From: an uncultured Lachnospiraceae bacterium
GTDB lineage: Bacteria; Bacillota; Clostridia; Lachnospirales; Lachnospiraceae
Direction of reading: 5' to 3'
DNA length: 64,000 nucleotides
NCBI GenBank assembly: GCA_910578345.1
Contig: CAJTRA010000002.1
Coordinates: forward strand, 248,001-312,000
The position numbers were made by a program, and so were the translations under genes. The notes beneath the pieces were generated by a model that saw only the letters and a program-made list of their open reading frames with translations, was not told the DNA's origin and did not search any database. Below are positions 34,493 to 43,521 of the stretch, in pieces. Numbering within the stretch: the stretch's first letter is position 1; each line of letters opens with the position of its first letter.

Positions 34493-35305
34493 TTATATAG
34501 TGTCCTTTTTCTCGGAATCCATATATTCTGCTGTCTTCAGCCAGACTACTGACCTTCGTAATGCCTCTATCGTTTTCGTCTCCACTACGCATCTGCATCC
34601 GCACTCTTGTGCGATGCCGATCCTCTGCTTTAAATCAATCTCCCCGGTTCCCAGCGTCTGATGATTCTTATGCCCATAAGCATCATGAATATGGAAATGC
34701 CGCAATCGTTCTTTATGTGTCATCAGAAACGCCTCATCTATATTATCGCATACATGGGAATGACCAATATCCCAGGTCAGCGCAAACTGCCCGCTCTGCA
34801 GATAGAACTCAATTGCCTCTTTCTCAAAATCCTGGTAGCCATCCGTATTCTCAATACATACTTGTACGCCGGTTCCCTCCGCAGCCTCATCAACCAATGC
34901 GCGAAACTCCCGGACAGCCTCCAGATATCTCTCCTTATATTTCTCAAACAACCATACCTTTCTATCCGGCAGCGTCACGAAAATTCCATGCTTCATGTGC
35001 ATGTTGAGAAGCGGCGCGCGCATCTTCTCCGCCGCCTCCAGCGCCCGGATCACCGTCCTTCTATAGGCTCCTGCCACTTCAGGATTAAAGTCGCATACAT
35101 TCAGGTCTTCACTCAGATGAATCGTAAAATAGATATGATTCTCACGTGCCAGCTGCAGGAAATACGCTGTATTCTCAAGCTGGTCAAGCTGATATAACGG
35201 AAAATTCATATTCAGCTCAATAAACTGAAGTCCCAGTTCTCTACACAGAGAGACGGTTTCCTCCAGATTCCTGTTCTCGATCAAAGCAGGCATTCCAAAA
35301 TCCAT
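34493..35305 (-). CDS. Sugar phosphate isomerase/epimerase-like TIM barrel
   Basis: A 270-residue protein of the xylose-isomerase-like barrel family. It has FIELNMNFP near the N-terminus and metal-ligand candidates in VCIENTDGY (Glu), WDIGHSHV (Asp, His), FHIHDAYGHKNHQTLGTGEID (His, Asp, Glu) and VVETKT (Glu). The reaction could be isomerisation or epimerisation of a sugar or endonuclease-IV-like activity; the sugar kinase downstream favours sugar metabolism. It is transcribed away from hsp20. Confidence 0.82.
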   Translation of the reverse strand: MDFGMPALIENRNLEETVSLCRELGLQFIELNMNFPLYQLDQLENTAYFLQLARENHIYFTIHLSEDLNVCDFNPEVAGAYRRTVIRALEAAEKMRAPLLNMHMKHGIFVTLPDRKVWLFEKYKERYLEAVREFRALVDEAAEGTGVQVCIENTDGYQDFEKEAIEFYLQSGQFALTWDIGHSHVCDNIDEAFLMTHKERLRHFHIHDAYGHKNHQTLGTGEIDLKQRIGIAQECGCRCVVETKTIEALRRSVVWLKTAEYMDSEKKDTI

Positions 35306-35486
35306 GTAAGTTCCCCTCCACTCTAAGGCACTTTCCTTACTCCTATGCTACCATATTATGCGTCCTCTTCCTACCCAAATTTTGAATTTCCTTGTTTTAT
35401 CGTGAAGGAGATTCGAAATTCTGCTTTTGACTCTGCAAAACTTCCGTACTTTATTTTTTGTTAAGAAATCCTTTAGATTTCTATAA

Positions 35487-35517
35487 TTGACCATTTGTTA
35501 TATATGATGTATAACAA
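35487..35517 (+). promoter_or_regulatory. hsp20 promoter with overlapping operator palindrome
   Basis: TTGACC (35487-35492), 17 bases, TATAAC (35510-35515): a good sigma-A promoter. The palindrome TTGTTATA (35495-35502) / TATAACAA (35510-35517) spans spacer and -10, a position where a bound repressor would block RNA polymerase. It is neither CIRCE (HrcA) nor the CtsR heptad repeat. The start of transcription would be near 35522, giving a leader of about 175 bases. Confidence 0.65.
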
Positions 35518-35537
35518 GTATAAACAACAAACAAAGT

Positions 35538-35667
35538 TATCAGATATGAATCGGATTCCTCAATCCGGTCATACTGATAACAGGCAGCAGTACAGATAAC
35601 CTGACTGTTACACAACATTTACAACAAACCAGCAGCATGCGGCACACCGCCTGATCGCAGTCCGCAT
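35538..35667 (+). promoter_or_regulatory. Structured 5' leader of hsp20
   Basis: A 43-base hairpin pairs TTATCAG (35538-35544) with CTGATAA (35574-35580), plus TATGA/TCATA and CGGATT/AATCCG inside. A second stem pairs ATGCGG (35637-35642) with CCGCAT (35662-35667), 15 bases before the ribosome site. It may stabilise the mRNA or respond to temperature; the ribosome site GAGGAG itself is not obviously paired. The rest of 35306-35695 shows no gene. Confidence 0.45.
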
Positions 35668-35695
35668 AGTATATTTTAGAAGAGGAGTGACCTAT

Positions 35696-36148
35696 ATGTT
35701 AAGACCAGCATTATTTAACAATCGTACCTACAAACCCATGTTTTTCGATGATTCCTTTGATCAGATGTTTGACCATGCTTTCAAGGATTTCTGGGGTAAC
35801 AACGAACTAGCTACCTTCGATGCCTTCAAGACCGACGTCATCGACCAGGGCGACAGCTACCTTCTCCAGGCAGAACTGCCAGGTTTCGACAAGTCAGACA
35901 TCAATATTGACCTGAAGGACAATCTGCTCACCATCTCCGCTTCCCACAAGGAAGAGAAGAATGATGAGAGCCAGAACAAATATATCCGCCGGGAACGCTA
36001 TTACAGTTCTTATTCCAGAAGCTTCCGTGTAAACGACGTAGAACCCGGCGATATCGATGCCTCTTACAACAACGGTATCCTGGAAGTGAAGTTCCCGAAG
36101 AAGGAGATCACCGCAAAAGAAGAAGTACGGAAAATTGAAGTGAAATAA
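35696..36148 (+). CDS. hsp20: Hsp20 / alpha-crystallin small heat-shock protein
   Basis: A 150-residue holdase chaperone. The ATG at 35696 lies 8 bases after GAGGAG. Residues 40-135 form the alpha-crystallin domain: TDVIDQGDSYLLQAELPGFDKSDI, LTISASH, and the GILEVKFPK strand; the N-terminal arm MLRPALFNNRTYKPMFFDD and short KKEITAKEEVRKIEVK tail are typical of clostridial Hsp18. It keeps unfolding proteins soluble under stress. It is alone in its unit, with a long leader before it and a strong terminator after it. Confidence 0.93.
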   Translation: MLRPALFNNRTYKPMFFDDSFDQMFDHAFKDFWGNNELATFDAFKTDVIDQGDSYLLQAELPGFDKSDINIDLKDNLLTISASHKEEKNDESQNKYIRRERYYSSYSRSFRVNDVEPGDIDASYNNGILEVKFPKKEITAKEEVRKIEVK

Positions 36149-36159
36149 TTTTGAAACGA

Positions 36160-36216
36160 AGAGAGGGTATCGCACATTGCTAGGGTAAGTGATCGTGCGA
36201 TACCCTCTCTGTTTTT
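36160..36216 (+). terminator. Intrinsic terminator of hsp20
   Basis: A perfect 16-bp stem: AGAGAGGGTATCGCAC (36160-36175) with GTGCGATACCCTCTCT (36195-36210), then GTTTTT. The loop is 19 bases. Confidence 0.85.
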
Positions 36217-36280
36217 CTGTATTTCAGACCGCTCTGCTGACTGTGCCTTACTTTCACGACAACAGGACGGCAAATGCGAT

Positions 36281-38125
36281 TTACCGCATCGTATCATAGA
36301 TCGTCCCTACCAGCTCAACAAACTCCTTCTTATACGTATCCGTCAGTTCCAATGACTTAAGAACGCTGTCCACATGATACAGCGCAGCGCCCTCCGGATA
36401 TCGGCTATGGGAAGCCAGCAGCCCGAACTCCGCCACTGCCGCCGCAAAGACATAGTCCTCATTGGGCTTCATCGTATAGCTCTCATACCCGATAGGATAC
36501 TCCAGGATCGTACTGCATTTCTCTGCCGGACGCTTGTATCGGATACTAAGCGTTAACCATTCCTCCTTTGAAGCAAGCGGGCGTTTTGCATCATCCGACT
36601 TTCCATCATCCAATTCCTTCCTGTATTCTTTGCTGTATTTCAGGTCTTCGATCTCTTTCTCCGACATACTGCTGCCGGAAGCGCCTTTCAGCAGAATCTC
36701 ATAGAGCACCGTGACACTGTGCCCGGCTCCAATCTCTCCTGCGTCCTTCGTGTCGTCAGCAAAATCCTCCCGCCGCATTGCACGATTCTCATAGCCGAGC
36801 AAACGATAGCTTTCCACTACCGCCGGATTAAATTCCACCTGAAACTTCACATCCTTGCAAATAGTGAGCAGTGTCGCAGTCATCTCCTCCACCAGCACCT
36901 TCTTCGCTTCCTGCAGGCTGTCGATATAGGCATAGTTGCCATTGCCCCGATCCGCCAGCGTCTCCATCTTATTGTCCTTGATATTCCCTGTACCAAAGCC
37001 AAGCACAGACAGGAAAATACCAGATTCCTTTTTGGCGGTAATCAGATCTTCCAGTTCCTCCTCAGTAGTCATCCCGATATTCATATCCCCATCCGTCGCC
37101 AGGATAATACGGTTATTGCCGCCCTGTATGAAATGTTCCTCCGCCAGCGCATAGGCTGTCTCTATTCCTTTACTGCCATAGGTGCCGCCGCCCGCCGATA
37201 AGGAATTGACCGTTTTGACAATTTTCTGCGTTTCATTTCCCCTGGCGCCATCTAACACCGTCTTCGTATCTTCCGCATACGTCACAATAGAAATCCTGTC
37301 TCTGTTTCTCAGATGCTCTGCCAAAAGTCCGAAAGATTCCTGCAGAAGCGGCAGCTTATCAGGATCCCCCATAGACCCCGACACATCCAGCAGAAATACC
37401 AGATTCGAGGGCGGCGCCTGGGAATAATCAATCTCCTGTGTCTTCAGCCCAATCATCACAAGCTCGGCCTGCTCATTCCAGGGACATCTGCCGGTCTGTA
37501 TGGTAATACCGAAAGGTTCCTCTTCCTCCGGTCCTTTATGATCATAATTGAAATAGTTAAGCAGTTCTTCAATCCGAACCGCCCCTTCCGGAATATCGTC
37601 CAGGGTATATCCTTCCCGGATCAGCCTCCGCAGATTGCTATAAGAAGCGGTATCCACATCCGCGGCAAAAGTAGACAATGGCTCCTTCATCACCGAAAGG
37701 AATCCCTTCTCCTCCCACTCACTATATTCCTCAGAAGCATTTTCACCTGGTTCCCAATCATAGGAATAACAGGAATCCAGATAACTTTCCGTCATGCTTC
37801 TTTTTTCCTCGGCCTCATATATATCATTGACGCCGCCTATATCAGCTGCAGAATCGAATGACCCTGTCGTGTCATTCTCCCCCGTAACAAATGCTCCTCC
37901 CGGCTGTTGCGCCGGTACAGAACCTTCCTGCTCAATTGTTCCGGCGTTTTCCGTCTCTGACGGTTCTTTGCTTACAGGTTCCCTGCCTGTCTCCTCATTC
38001 TCCTCCATGACATCTGGAATGGCCGGCGACTCTGCCGCCGCGCCGCTGCTGCCACACCCTGATAGAATGAGCGCCCCTGCCAGGCAGACTGCCGTGATTC
38101 TCGCCACATAACTTTTTCTTTTCAT
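36281..38125 (-). CDS. VWA-domain lipoprotein (YfbK-like)
   Basis: A 614-residue protein. The signal MKRKSYVARITAVCLAGALI ends in the lipobox LSGC, so it is membrane-anchored and exported. After an acidic linker, residues 140-215 form the N-terminal YfbK-type domain (FSTFAADVDTASYSNLRRLI-like segment), then the VWA domain: MIDAS motif DVSGSMGDP, Thr in GGGTYG and Asp in ATDGDMNIG. The C-terminal DUF3520-type domain follows. It likely binds proteins through a metal ion. It lies 155 bases after the anti-sigma-like gene; that gap has a 7-bp hairpin at 38220-38241. Confidence 0.9.
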   Translation of the reverse strand: MKRKSYVARITAVCLAGALILSGCGSSGAAAESPAIPDVMEENEETGREPVSKEPSETENAGTIEQEGSVPAQQPGGAFVTGENDTTGSFDSAADIGGVNDIYEAEEKRSMTESYLDSCYSYDWEPGENASEEYSEWEEKGFLSVMKEPLSTFAADVDTASYSNLRRLIREGYTLDDIPEGAVRIEELLNYFNYDHKGPEEEEPFGITIQTGRCPWNEQAELVMIGLKTQEIDYSQAPPSNLVFLLDVSGSMGDPDKLPLLQESFGLLAEHLRNRDRISIVTYAEDTKTVLDGARGNETQKIVKTVNSLSAGGGTYGSKGIETAYALAEEHFIQGGNNRIILATDGDMNIGMTTEEELEDLITAKKESGIFLSVLGFGTGNIKDNKMETLADRGNGNYAYIDSLQEAKKVLVEEMTATLLTICKDVKFQVEFNPAVVESYRLLGYENRAMRREDFADDTKDAGEIGAGHSVTVLYEILLKGASGSSMSEKEIEDLKYSKEYRKELDDGKSDDAKRPLASKEEWLTLSIRYKRPAEKCSTILEYPIGYESYTMKPNEDYVFAAAVAEFGLLASHSRYPEGAALYHVDSVLKSLELTDTYKKEFVELVGTIYDTMR

Positions 38126-38280
38126 ACCTTTTCCTCCTCCCTAAACCTGATCAGCTTATGATCGTGCCGCATTTCACACAGCACATTCTCATTCTGTCAC
38201 CGTTTAGATTTTCCTCGTTGTATTACTCTTACCTGTAATACCCTTCGGAATAAAAAAAGGTTGCATCATGAAAGAAAAAT

Positions 38281-39114
38281 TTAATCTGTCTCAACAAGCA
38301 GCTCATAAGCTTTCGCCAGAAATTCCTCCTGATCCACTGCACTGCCTGCTATCACATATTTCTTTCCGCTATACTCTGCATAGGCTCTCCACCCATCAAT
38401 TCCTGCAGCCTCTGCATCCGCAGAATCCTTTTCTGCAATATAGAAGAAAATACCATGGCTTTCTACACGTTCTGTCTCAGAGGCCCGATAGAACATGGGG
38501 ATACTTTTCACTTCTTCGATCGTCACCCCCTGTCCAGAGACTGCCCGCTCTCCTTCTGCCAGTTTCTTCTGCTCTATCTCTGAACTTTCTATCGCATCAG
38601 CAGACGCATCGGCTGGTGCGCTTTCCCTGTCATCGTTTTCCTCTTCCGCCATACTGCCGCTCGTCTTATCTGATGCGGCGCTCAGCCGGTCTTCTGCAAA
38701 GTCTTCCACAGATTCACTCTCTGCGATACCGCCCGCTGTGCTTCCTTCTCCATCCTGTGCCGTTTCATCTGCCGCTTTCGGCATCTCTTCTTCTGCCGGA
38801 GCCGCCTCATACTCTGCCGAAGCTTCTTCATTGATGCCTCCTGCTGAATCTGCGGAAGAACGGGAAAACTGCACCTTTGAGATATGAAAGATAAGCACGA
38901 GCGCTGCCACCGCTGTCATGGGAACAATCCACTTAGAGATTGAAAGATAAGGTGCAATCTTAGGCCGTGGATTTTGTTCCAGTCTTTTTTCTTCCTGCGC
39001 GACTGCCTGCTTCGTTTTCAGAATCAGGTCTGCCGGCGCATGTATCTGTGATGTCTCTTTCTGATAGGAATTCCTATCCTGTTTTTTTAATTGATTGTTT
39101 CTTTGATCTGCCAT
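38281..39114 (-). CDS. Membrane protein, probable anti-sigma factor
   Basis: A 277-residue protein directly after an ECF sigma gene. Residues 1-60 are hydrophilic and cytoplasmic, one helix (about 61-78, KWIVPMTAVAALVLIFHI) crosses the membrane, and the outside part has a very acidic Ala/Glu/Ser linker (about 85-190) and a compact end domain (VTIEEVKSIPMFYRASE...WRAYAEYSGKKYVIAGSA). Position and topology make it a probable anti-sigma factor, although no zinc-type HxxxCxxC motif is present. The ATG at 39114 is preferred; a TTG at 39165 would overlap the sigma gene. Confidence 0.7.
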   Translation of the reverse strand: MADQRNNQLKKQDRNSYQKETSQIHAPADLILKTKQAVAQEEKRLEQNPRPKIAPYLSISKWIVPMTAVAALVLIFHISKVQFSRSSADSAGGINEEASAEYEAAPAEEEMPKAADETAQDGEGSTAGGIAESESVEDFAEDRLSAASDKTSGSMAEEENDDRESAPADASADAIESSEIEQKKLAEGERAVSGQGVTIEEVKSIPMFYRASETERVESHGIFFYIAEKDSADAEAAGIDGWRAYAEYSGKKYVIAGSAVDQEEFLAKAYELLVETD

Positions 39115-39136
39115 AACGATAATTTCACTTTCTCTA

Positions 39137-39643
39137 TCATTCTCCTGTTTCCCACTCTTCCCCAAGCAGGCTTCGCAGCATTTCCCTTGCCCGGTACATC
39201 TGAGATTTCACGGTACTTTCCTTCTGCTCCGTCAGCTTCGCGATCTGTGCCACCGAAAGTTCTTCATAATAATACAAATGTACTACAAGCCGGTATTTCG
39301 GCGGCAGTTTCTGCACTGCTGCCCGTACAGGATGCTCTCCGGCCAGCTCCAAAATCTCCTTTTCATCCGCTATACGCTCCGGCTCTTCCATATACTCTAC
39401 TTTCCGAGTCCAGTACTGCTCATAATGCTTCTTCGCACAGTTGATCGTCACCCGGATGAGCCACGCTTTCACATGCTCCCACGACTTCATCTCCTGCACA
39501 TGCCGCACAAGTCTGATAAACACTTCCTGAAACAGGTCGTCCGCATCTATCGTATTCTTCATCTGCGACAAAGCCAGCCGGTAGACCATATCCGCATACC
39601 TGTCAATCGCTGCCTGCGCCGTTATTTTCTCCTCTTTTGACAT
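39137..39643 (-). CDS. ECF RNA polymerase sigma factor
   Basis: A 168-residue sigma-70 family protein, with AGGAG before the ATG. Sigma region 2 includes YRLALSQMKNTIDADDLFQEVFIRLV; region 4 is LPPKYRLVVHLYYYEELSVAQIAKLTEQKESTVKSQMYRAREML with a helix-turn-helix. There is no region 1 or 3, as in the extracytoplasmic-function group. It sits 41 bases after the serpin gene and 22 bases before its probable anti-sigma factor, so serpin, sigma and anti-sigma form one transcript. Confidence 0.92.
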   Translation of the reverse strand: MSKEEKITAQAAIDRYADMVYRLALSQMKNTIDADDLFQEVFIRLVRHVQEMKSWEHVKAWLIRVTINCAKKHYEQYWTRKVEYMEEPERIADEKEILELAGEHPVRAAVQKLPPKYRLVVHLYYYEELSVAQIAKLTEQKESTVKSQMYRAREMLRSLLGEEWETGE

Positions 39644-39684
39644 AGAAATCTCCTGATTCCGTATTACCCTCTACTCATATTTTT

Positions 39685-41028
39685 TTATTTCAATCCATCC
39701 AAATCATTGATCTGACCCATAAACAAGATCATACCCGTCTTCTTATCCTGGATCGTAAACAGAAACGGCCGGTCTACAATAAACTCAATCGATTGTATTT
39801 CCTCTTCGTCCGCCGCCTCTGCCACAACAGACTCCGTTACAGCGGCTGCTCTGCTGCCCAGCTCATCTACCTCCAGTTTCGCTTTATGAGACGCATCGCT
39901 GACATAGACCTCGCCGATAATGGGGAATTCTGCTTTCCCCGGATGAAAGGCATCCACCATTCCCATCTCTTCCAATAAACGGACTAACTCATCTATCGTG
40001 CAGTCTACTTGAAATTTGGGTATCTGCAGCTTTTGAACCCACACGCTTTCCGTATCCATCAGGCTTGTCAGAAATGCATTCTTCTCTTCGTCCTCCATCT
40101 GCCAGAACAGCTCCGCGACAGGCGCCTGCCGGCTTTCCTGGCCGCTCTGTTCCTCTGGCACAGACGAACTTTCTTCCTCCTGCCGTGACATTAAAATATT
40201 CATGACGATACGGCCTTCTCCATAAGGCAGACTTACTCCGCAGAGTCCTTCTTTCTCATAATAGGGAAGCCAGAGTCCTCCCTGATGCATCATATCCACT
40301 GTACTTTCTTCCCGCGTTCCATAGAACGTCTGCGAATAGGTATCTTCCGCCGTGAAAGGATGCTCCCATTCTCCATAGAAGTACACTGCATTAATCAAAG
40401 ACATAACGGTAGCCGGGTTCACCTGCTCTTTGAAGTTCTTGATCATCCCGTCCGTATTCTCAGAAATCCACCGGTTGATCTGTTCCGTTGTCTGTTCTGC
40501 ATTGTCCTTAAAGTCTGCCTGATAGGCCTGCACAAGATAGTATTCTTCCACTGTCGGAAGATATTTTTCATAGACGTCTTCACAGAGTTCATACTGTTGA
40601 TCGACCCATAAGGAGTTCACACTGGTGAGCATTGCCTCTTTAGACTGCTTTTCCTGCCTGTAGAGTCCCATCTGCATATTCCATTCCATCAGGTCTGGAA
40701 TGCGCAGCAAATCTTCTATCTGACGTTTGGTCTCTCCCTCTGCCGCATTATCCAGAATGCTGAGCGCTTCGCAGAGGCTGTACGGCGAGAAAAAATAGTT
40801 CTCTCCAGTAACAGTAAGATTCCGTGCCATGTCATATGCGAATCCATTAACGCCCTGGAATAGTGTCTCATCATACGCTGATGCTGAGGGATAATCCGTG
40901 ACTTTTTTATCGATTTTCCCTTGCAGCAGCACAGGCTCATCAACAGATTCCTGCCTGCCGCAGCCTGCCAGAATACCGACCATCACAATGATCATGCCCA
41001 CATATTCCGCCTTTCTTCCCATATACAA
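39685..41028 (-). CDS. Serpin family lipoprotein
   Basis: A 447-residue protease inhibitor of the serpin fold. The signal ends in the lipobox LAGC, so it is anchored on the cell surface. ENYFFSPYSLCEALSIL, SLINAVYFYGEW and the C-terminal FIVDRPFLFTIQDKKTGMILFMGQI are classic serpin segments. The reactive loop hinge reads LGSRAAAVTESVV: small residues at P12-P9 are kept, as in inhibitory serpins, though P13 is Arg rather than Glu. Counting from P15 Gly puts P1 near the Ala in VAEAAD. GGAGG precedes the ATG. It heads an operon with an ECF sigma factor. Confidence 0.92.
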   Translation of the reverse strand: MYMGRKAEYVGMIIVMVGILAGCGRQESVDEPVLLQGKIDKKVTDYPSASAYDETLFQGVNGFAYDMARNLTVTGENYFFSPYSLCEALSILDNAAEGETKRQIEDLLRIPDLMEWNMQMGLYRQEKQSKEAMLTSVNSLWVDQQYELCEDVYEKYLPTVEEYYLVQAYQADFKDNAEQTTEQINRWISENTDGMIKNFKEQVNPATVMSLINAVYFYGEWEHPFTAEDTYSQTFYGTREESTVDMMHQGGLWLPYYEKEGLCGVSLPYGEGRIVMNILMSRQEEESSSVPEEQSGQESRQAPVAELFWQMEDEEKNAFLTSLMDTESVWVQKLQIPKFQVDCTIDELVRLLEEMGMVDAFHPGKAEFPIIGEVYVSDASHKAKLEVDELGSRAAAVTESVVAEAADEEEIQSIEFIVDRPFLFTIQDKKTGMILFMGQINDLDGLK

Positions 41029-41067
41029 CGCCCTCCTGTTCTCTGTTATAGGCTGCAGTTAAACCTG

Positions 41068-41098
41068 TAAAGACCGGCAGGATAATCCCCGCCGGTCC
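41068..41098 (-). terminator. Probable terminator after the GH13 gene
   Basis: GACCGGC (41072-41078) pairs with GCCGGTC (41091-41097); on the minus strand the stem is followed by TTTACAG, a short T run. It separates the GH13 gene from the serpin operon. Confidence 0.5.
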
Positions 41099-41120
41099 CT
41101 CATGGATGCTTCTTCTCTCT

Positions 41121-43250
41121 TTACCGATATTCCATAAAGCTGCTGATTTCCTCATCCTCATACCGCAGAATGACCGCAGAAGTGGGTGGAAGGGTAATCG
41201 TGACTCTGCCAGCTTTCACCGGATGTTCTTCGACTTCTGTCGTGAACCCCTCTGCCGTGGTCAGCAGAAGCTGCTTAATCATACATTCCTTCGGTACGCC
41301 CAGATACCATACGAACAGATCCTTTGTGATCTCATATTCATTATTGTTCACGAGGATCACTGACTGTCCTTCTCTGGTGAATCTTCCATAACCGATCACG
41401 TTGTAATCGCTTACCATATGTTTGATGGAACCCGTGAGGAACTCTTTATGCGCCTTGTGGATCCGAATGATTTCCCTGTGGAAAGCAATGAGTTCCTGAT
41501 CTTCCCGTCCCCATGGGTAAGTACGCCTGTTATCCGGATCGGTGAATCCACATACCCCAGCCTCGTCACCATAATAGATCGTCGGCGCGCCAGGCCATGT
41601 CATCTGGATCACCACCGCCTCACGCATAACTGCTTTATTCACGCCCGTATTGGCCGCCTCCGGTCCGAGCGTATTGGTTCTCCCTACTCTCCGGTTCGTT
41701 CTGGTTAAGAACCGGGAATGATCGTGATTGGAAAGCTCGTTCATCGCCACCTGAAGCGATGGCGTCGTAAAACTTGCGCTGTGATGCTGCATTGCTCCCC
41801 AGAAACTGTCCGCATTGCCCCGCAGGTCTTCCCGGTAATCATCACTGTGCTTCTGCATACCAGTCAAAAACCAGGTCACAGGCTCCATGAAAGCATCATA
41901 GTTCATCACCGTATCCCACTCATCGCCTTGCAGCCAGTCTTTCGGACTTCCATAATGCTCCGCCAGTATAATAGCATCCGGGTTGACCATTTTGACTGTC
42001 CTTCGGAATTCTTTCCAGAAAGAATGATTATACTCCGGCGTGTGTCCTAAATCCGCCGCCACATCTAACCGCCACCCGTCTACATGATAAGGCTCCGCAA
42101 TCCACTTCCTGGCGACATACATGATATAGTCTTCTAACTGCTGTGAATTCTCATAATTCAGTTTCGGCAGGGTATCATGCCCCCACCATCCGTCATAGGA
42201 GCCATTGTAGGGCCATTTATGATTGTCATGAAACTGAAAATACGTATGATACGGACTGTCCTGCGCCACATAGGCTCCCTTCTCATAGCCGGGTGCATTC
42301 TCATAGATACGCTCCCTGTCCATCCATTTGTTGAAGGAACCACAGTGATTGAACACGCCGTCCAGAATAACCTTCATGCCTCTTGCATGTGCCTCCCGCA
42401 CTACCTGGGCAAAAAGTTCATTGCTGGCCTCCAAATTCTTCTTATTGGACACCCGGTCAATATACCTGCTGGCAAACCTGTTCTCATGCTGGTCGTCATG
42501 CAGCAATTCTCCTTCATCGTGAACGATCTTCCCTACGTGAGGATCGATATAATCATAATCCTGGATGTCATACTTATGATTGGAAGGTGAGACAAATAAA
42601 GGATTGAAATAAATCACATCTACACCCAGATCCTGCAGATAATCCATCTTGTCGAGCACTCCCTGCAGATCCCCGCCATAGAACTCCCGGACACCCATCG
42701 ATGCCGGATACTTATTCCAATCCTCCACTTTAACTGTCTTATCTCCGATATACTGATACTCATTCGTCAGTACATCATTCGAAGGATCGCCATTATAGAA
42801 ACGATCCACATAGATCTGATAAAATACCGCTCCTTTCGCCCAATCCGGCGTCCTGAATCCGGGAATCAACTGAAAGTGGTAGTATTCATTGATATCTTTA
42901 CAGATGCCTCTGGTGTCATAGAAGCAGTCAATCTTACCTACCCGCACTTCAAAATAGTAAACCAGCTTCTCATTATCTAACTGCACCGAGTAGGAATAAT
43001 AGTCAAAATAATTGTCTGTCTCCGTCTTTAACATAATGTGTTTCTCGCCTTTACACACGAAAAACACTCTGTCAATATTATTTCTGGCCGAACGGAAACG
43101 GATCGTGACTTCTCCGTAAGCATTCGGCTCCGGCGGATATACATAATCTTCTGTCGTATCTGAGAATAACGCTTCTTTATTGATGACCGGACGCATGCCT
43201 GCAATATACTGCTGATTCTTCTCTGCTCTCTGAAATTGGCTTATATCCAT
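41121..43250 (-). CDS. GH13 alpha-glycosidase (cyclomaltodextrinase/neopullulanase type)
   Basis: A 709-residue cytoplasmic enzyme without signal peptide. Residues 1-130 form an N-terminal beta-sandwich (CBM34-like); the catalytic barrel starts near WAKGAVFYQIYVDRFYNGD. The four GH13 regions are present: ILDGVFNH (295-302), GWRLDVA with nucleophile Asp396, ILAEHYG with acid Glu431 and LSNHDHSRF with Asp510. It hydrolyses alpha-1,4 bonds in maltodextrins, cyclodextrins or pullulan fragments taken up by the cell. It is alone in its unit. Confidence 0.92.
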   Translation of the reverse strand: MDISQFQRAEKNQQYIAGMRPVINKEALFSDTTEDYVYPPEPNAYGEVTIRFRSARNNIDRVFFVCKGEKHIMLKTETDNYFDYYSYSVQLDNEKLVYYFEVRVGKIDCFYDTRGICKDINEYYHFQLIPGFRTPDWAKGAVFYQIYVDRFYNGDPSNDVLTNEYQYIGDKTVKVEDWNKYPASMGVREFYGGDLQGVLDKMDYLQDLGVDVIYFNPLFVSPSNHKYDIQDYDYIDPHVGKIVHDEGELLHDDQHENRFASRYIDRVSNKKNLEASNELFAQVVREAHARGMKVILDGVFNHCGSFNKWMDRERIYENAPGYEKGAYVAQDSPYHTYFQFHDNHKWPYNGSYDGWWGHDTLPKLNYENSQQLEDYIMYVARKWIAEPYHVDGWRLDVAADLGHTPEYNHSFWKEFRRTVKMVNPDAIILAEHYGSPKDWLQGDEWDTVMNYDAFMEPVTWFLTGMQKHSDDYREDLRGNADSFWGAMQHHSASFTTPSLQVAMNELSNHDHSRFLTRTNRRVGRTNTLGPEAANTGVNKAVMREAVVIQMTWPGAPTIYYGDEAGVCGFTDPDNRRTYPWGREDQELIAFHREIIRIHKAHKEFLTGSIKHMVSDYNVIGYGRFTREGQSVILVNNNEYEITKDLFVWYLGVPKECMIKQLLLTTAEGFTTEVEEHPVKAGRVTITLPPTSAVILRYEDEEISSFMEYR

Positions 43251-43332
43251 GCTTTATGCCTCTCTTTAAAGTCCGTTATATATGTATTCTATACTATCTA
43301 CTGTAGATGTTCAAGAAAAAAACGAGCAAAGT

Positions 43333-43364
43333 AAAACAGACAGCTTTCGACGGCTGTCTGTTTT
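43333..43364 (-). terminator. Probable terminator after ftsH
   Basis: AAAACAGACAGC (43333-43344) and GCTGTCTGTTTT (43353-43364) form a perfect 12-bp stem; A and T runs are built into the stem, so it may work in both directions. The rest of 43251-43521 is AT-rich and shows no gene. Confidence 0.6.
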
Positions 43365-43521
43365 AGAGAAGGTATTTCTTTCTTATGGGGTATAGCAAAA
43401 ACTATATAATGTATTGGGGGGTTACAAGTAGTATAATAGCATAGCATGTACCCGTCTACAATACTAAGGATTCACAAATATTACAAATTCACATATCCGT
43501 TTTTGGCTATTTTGCACAAAA

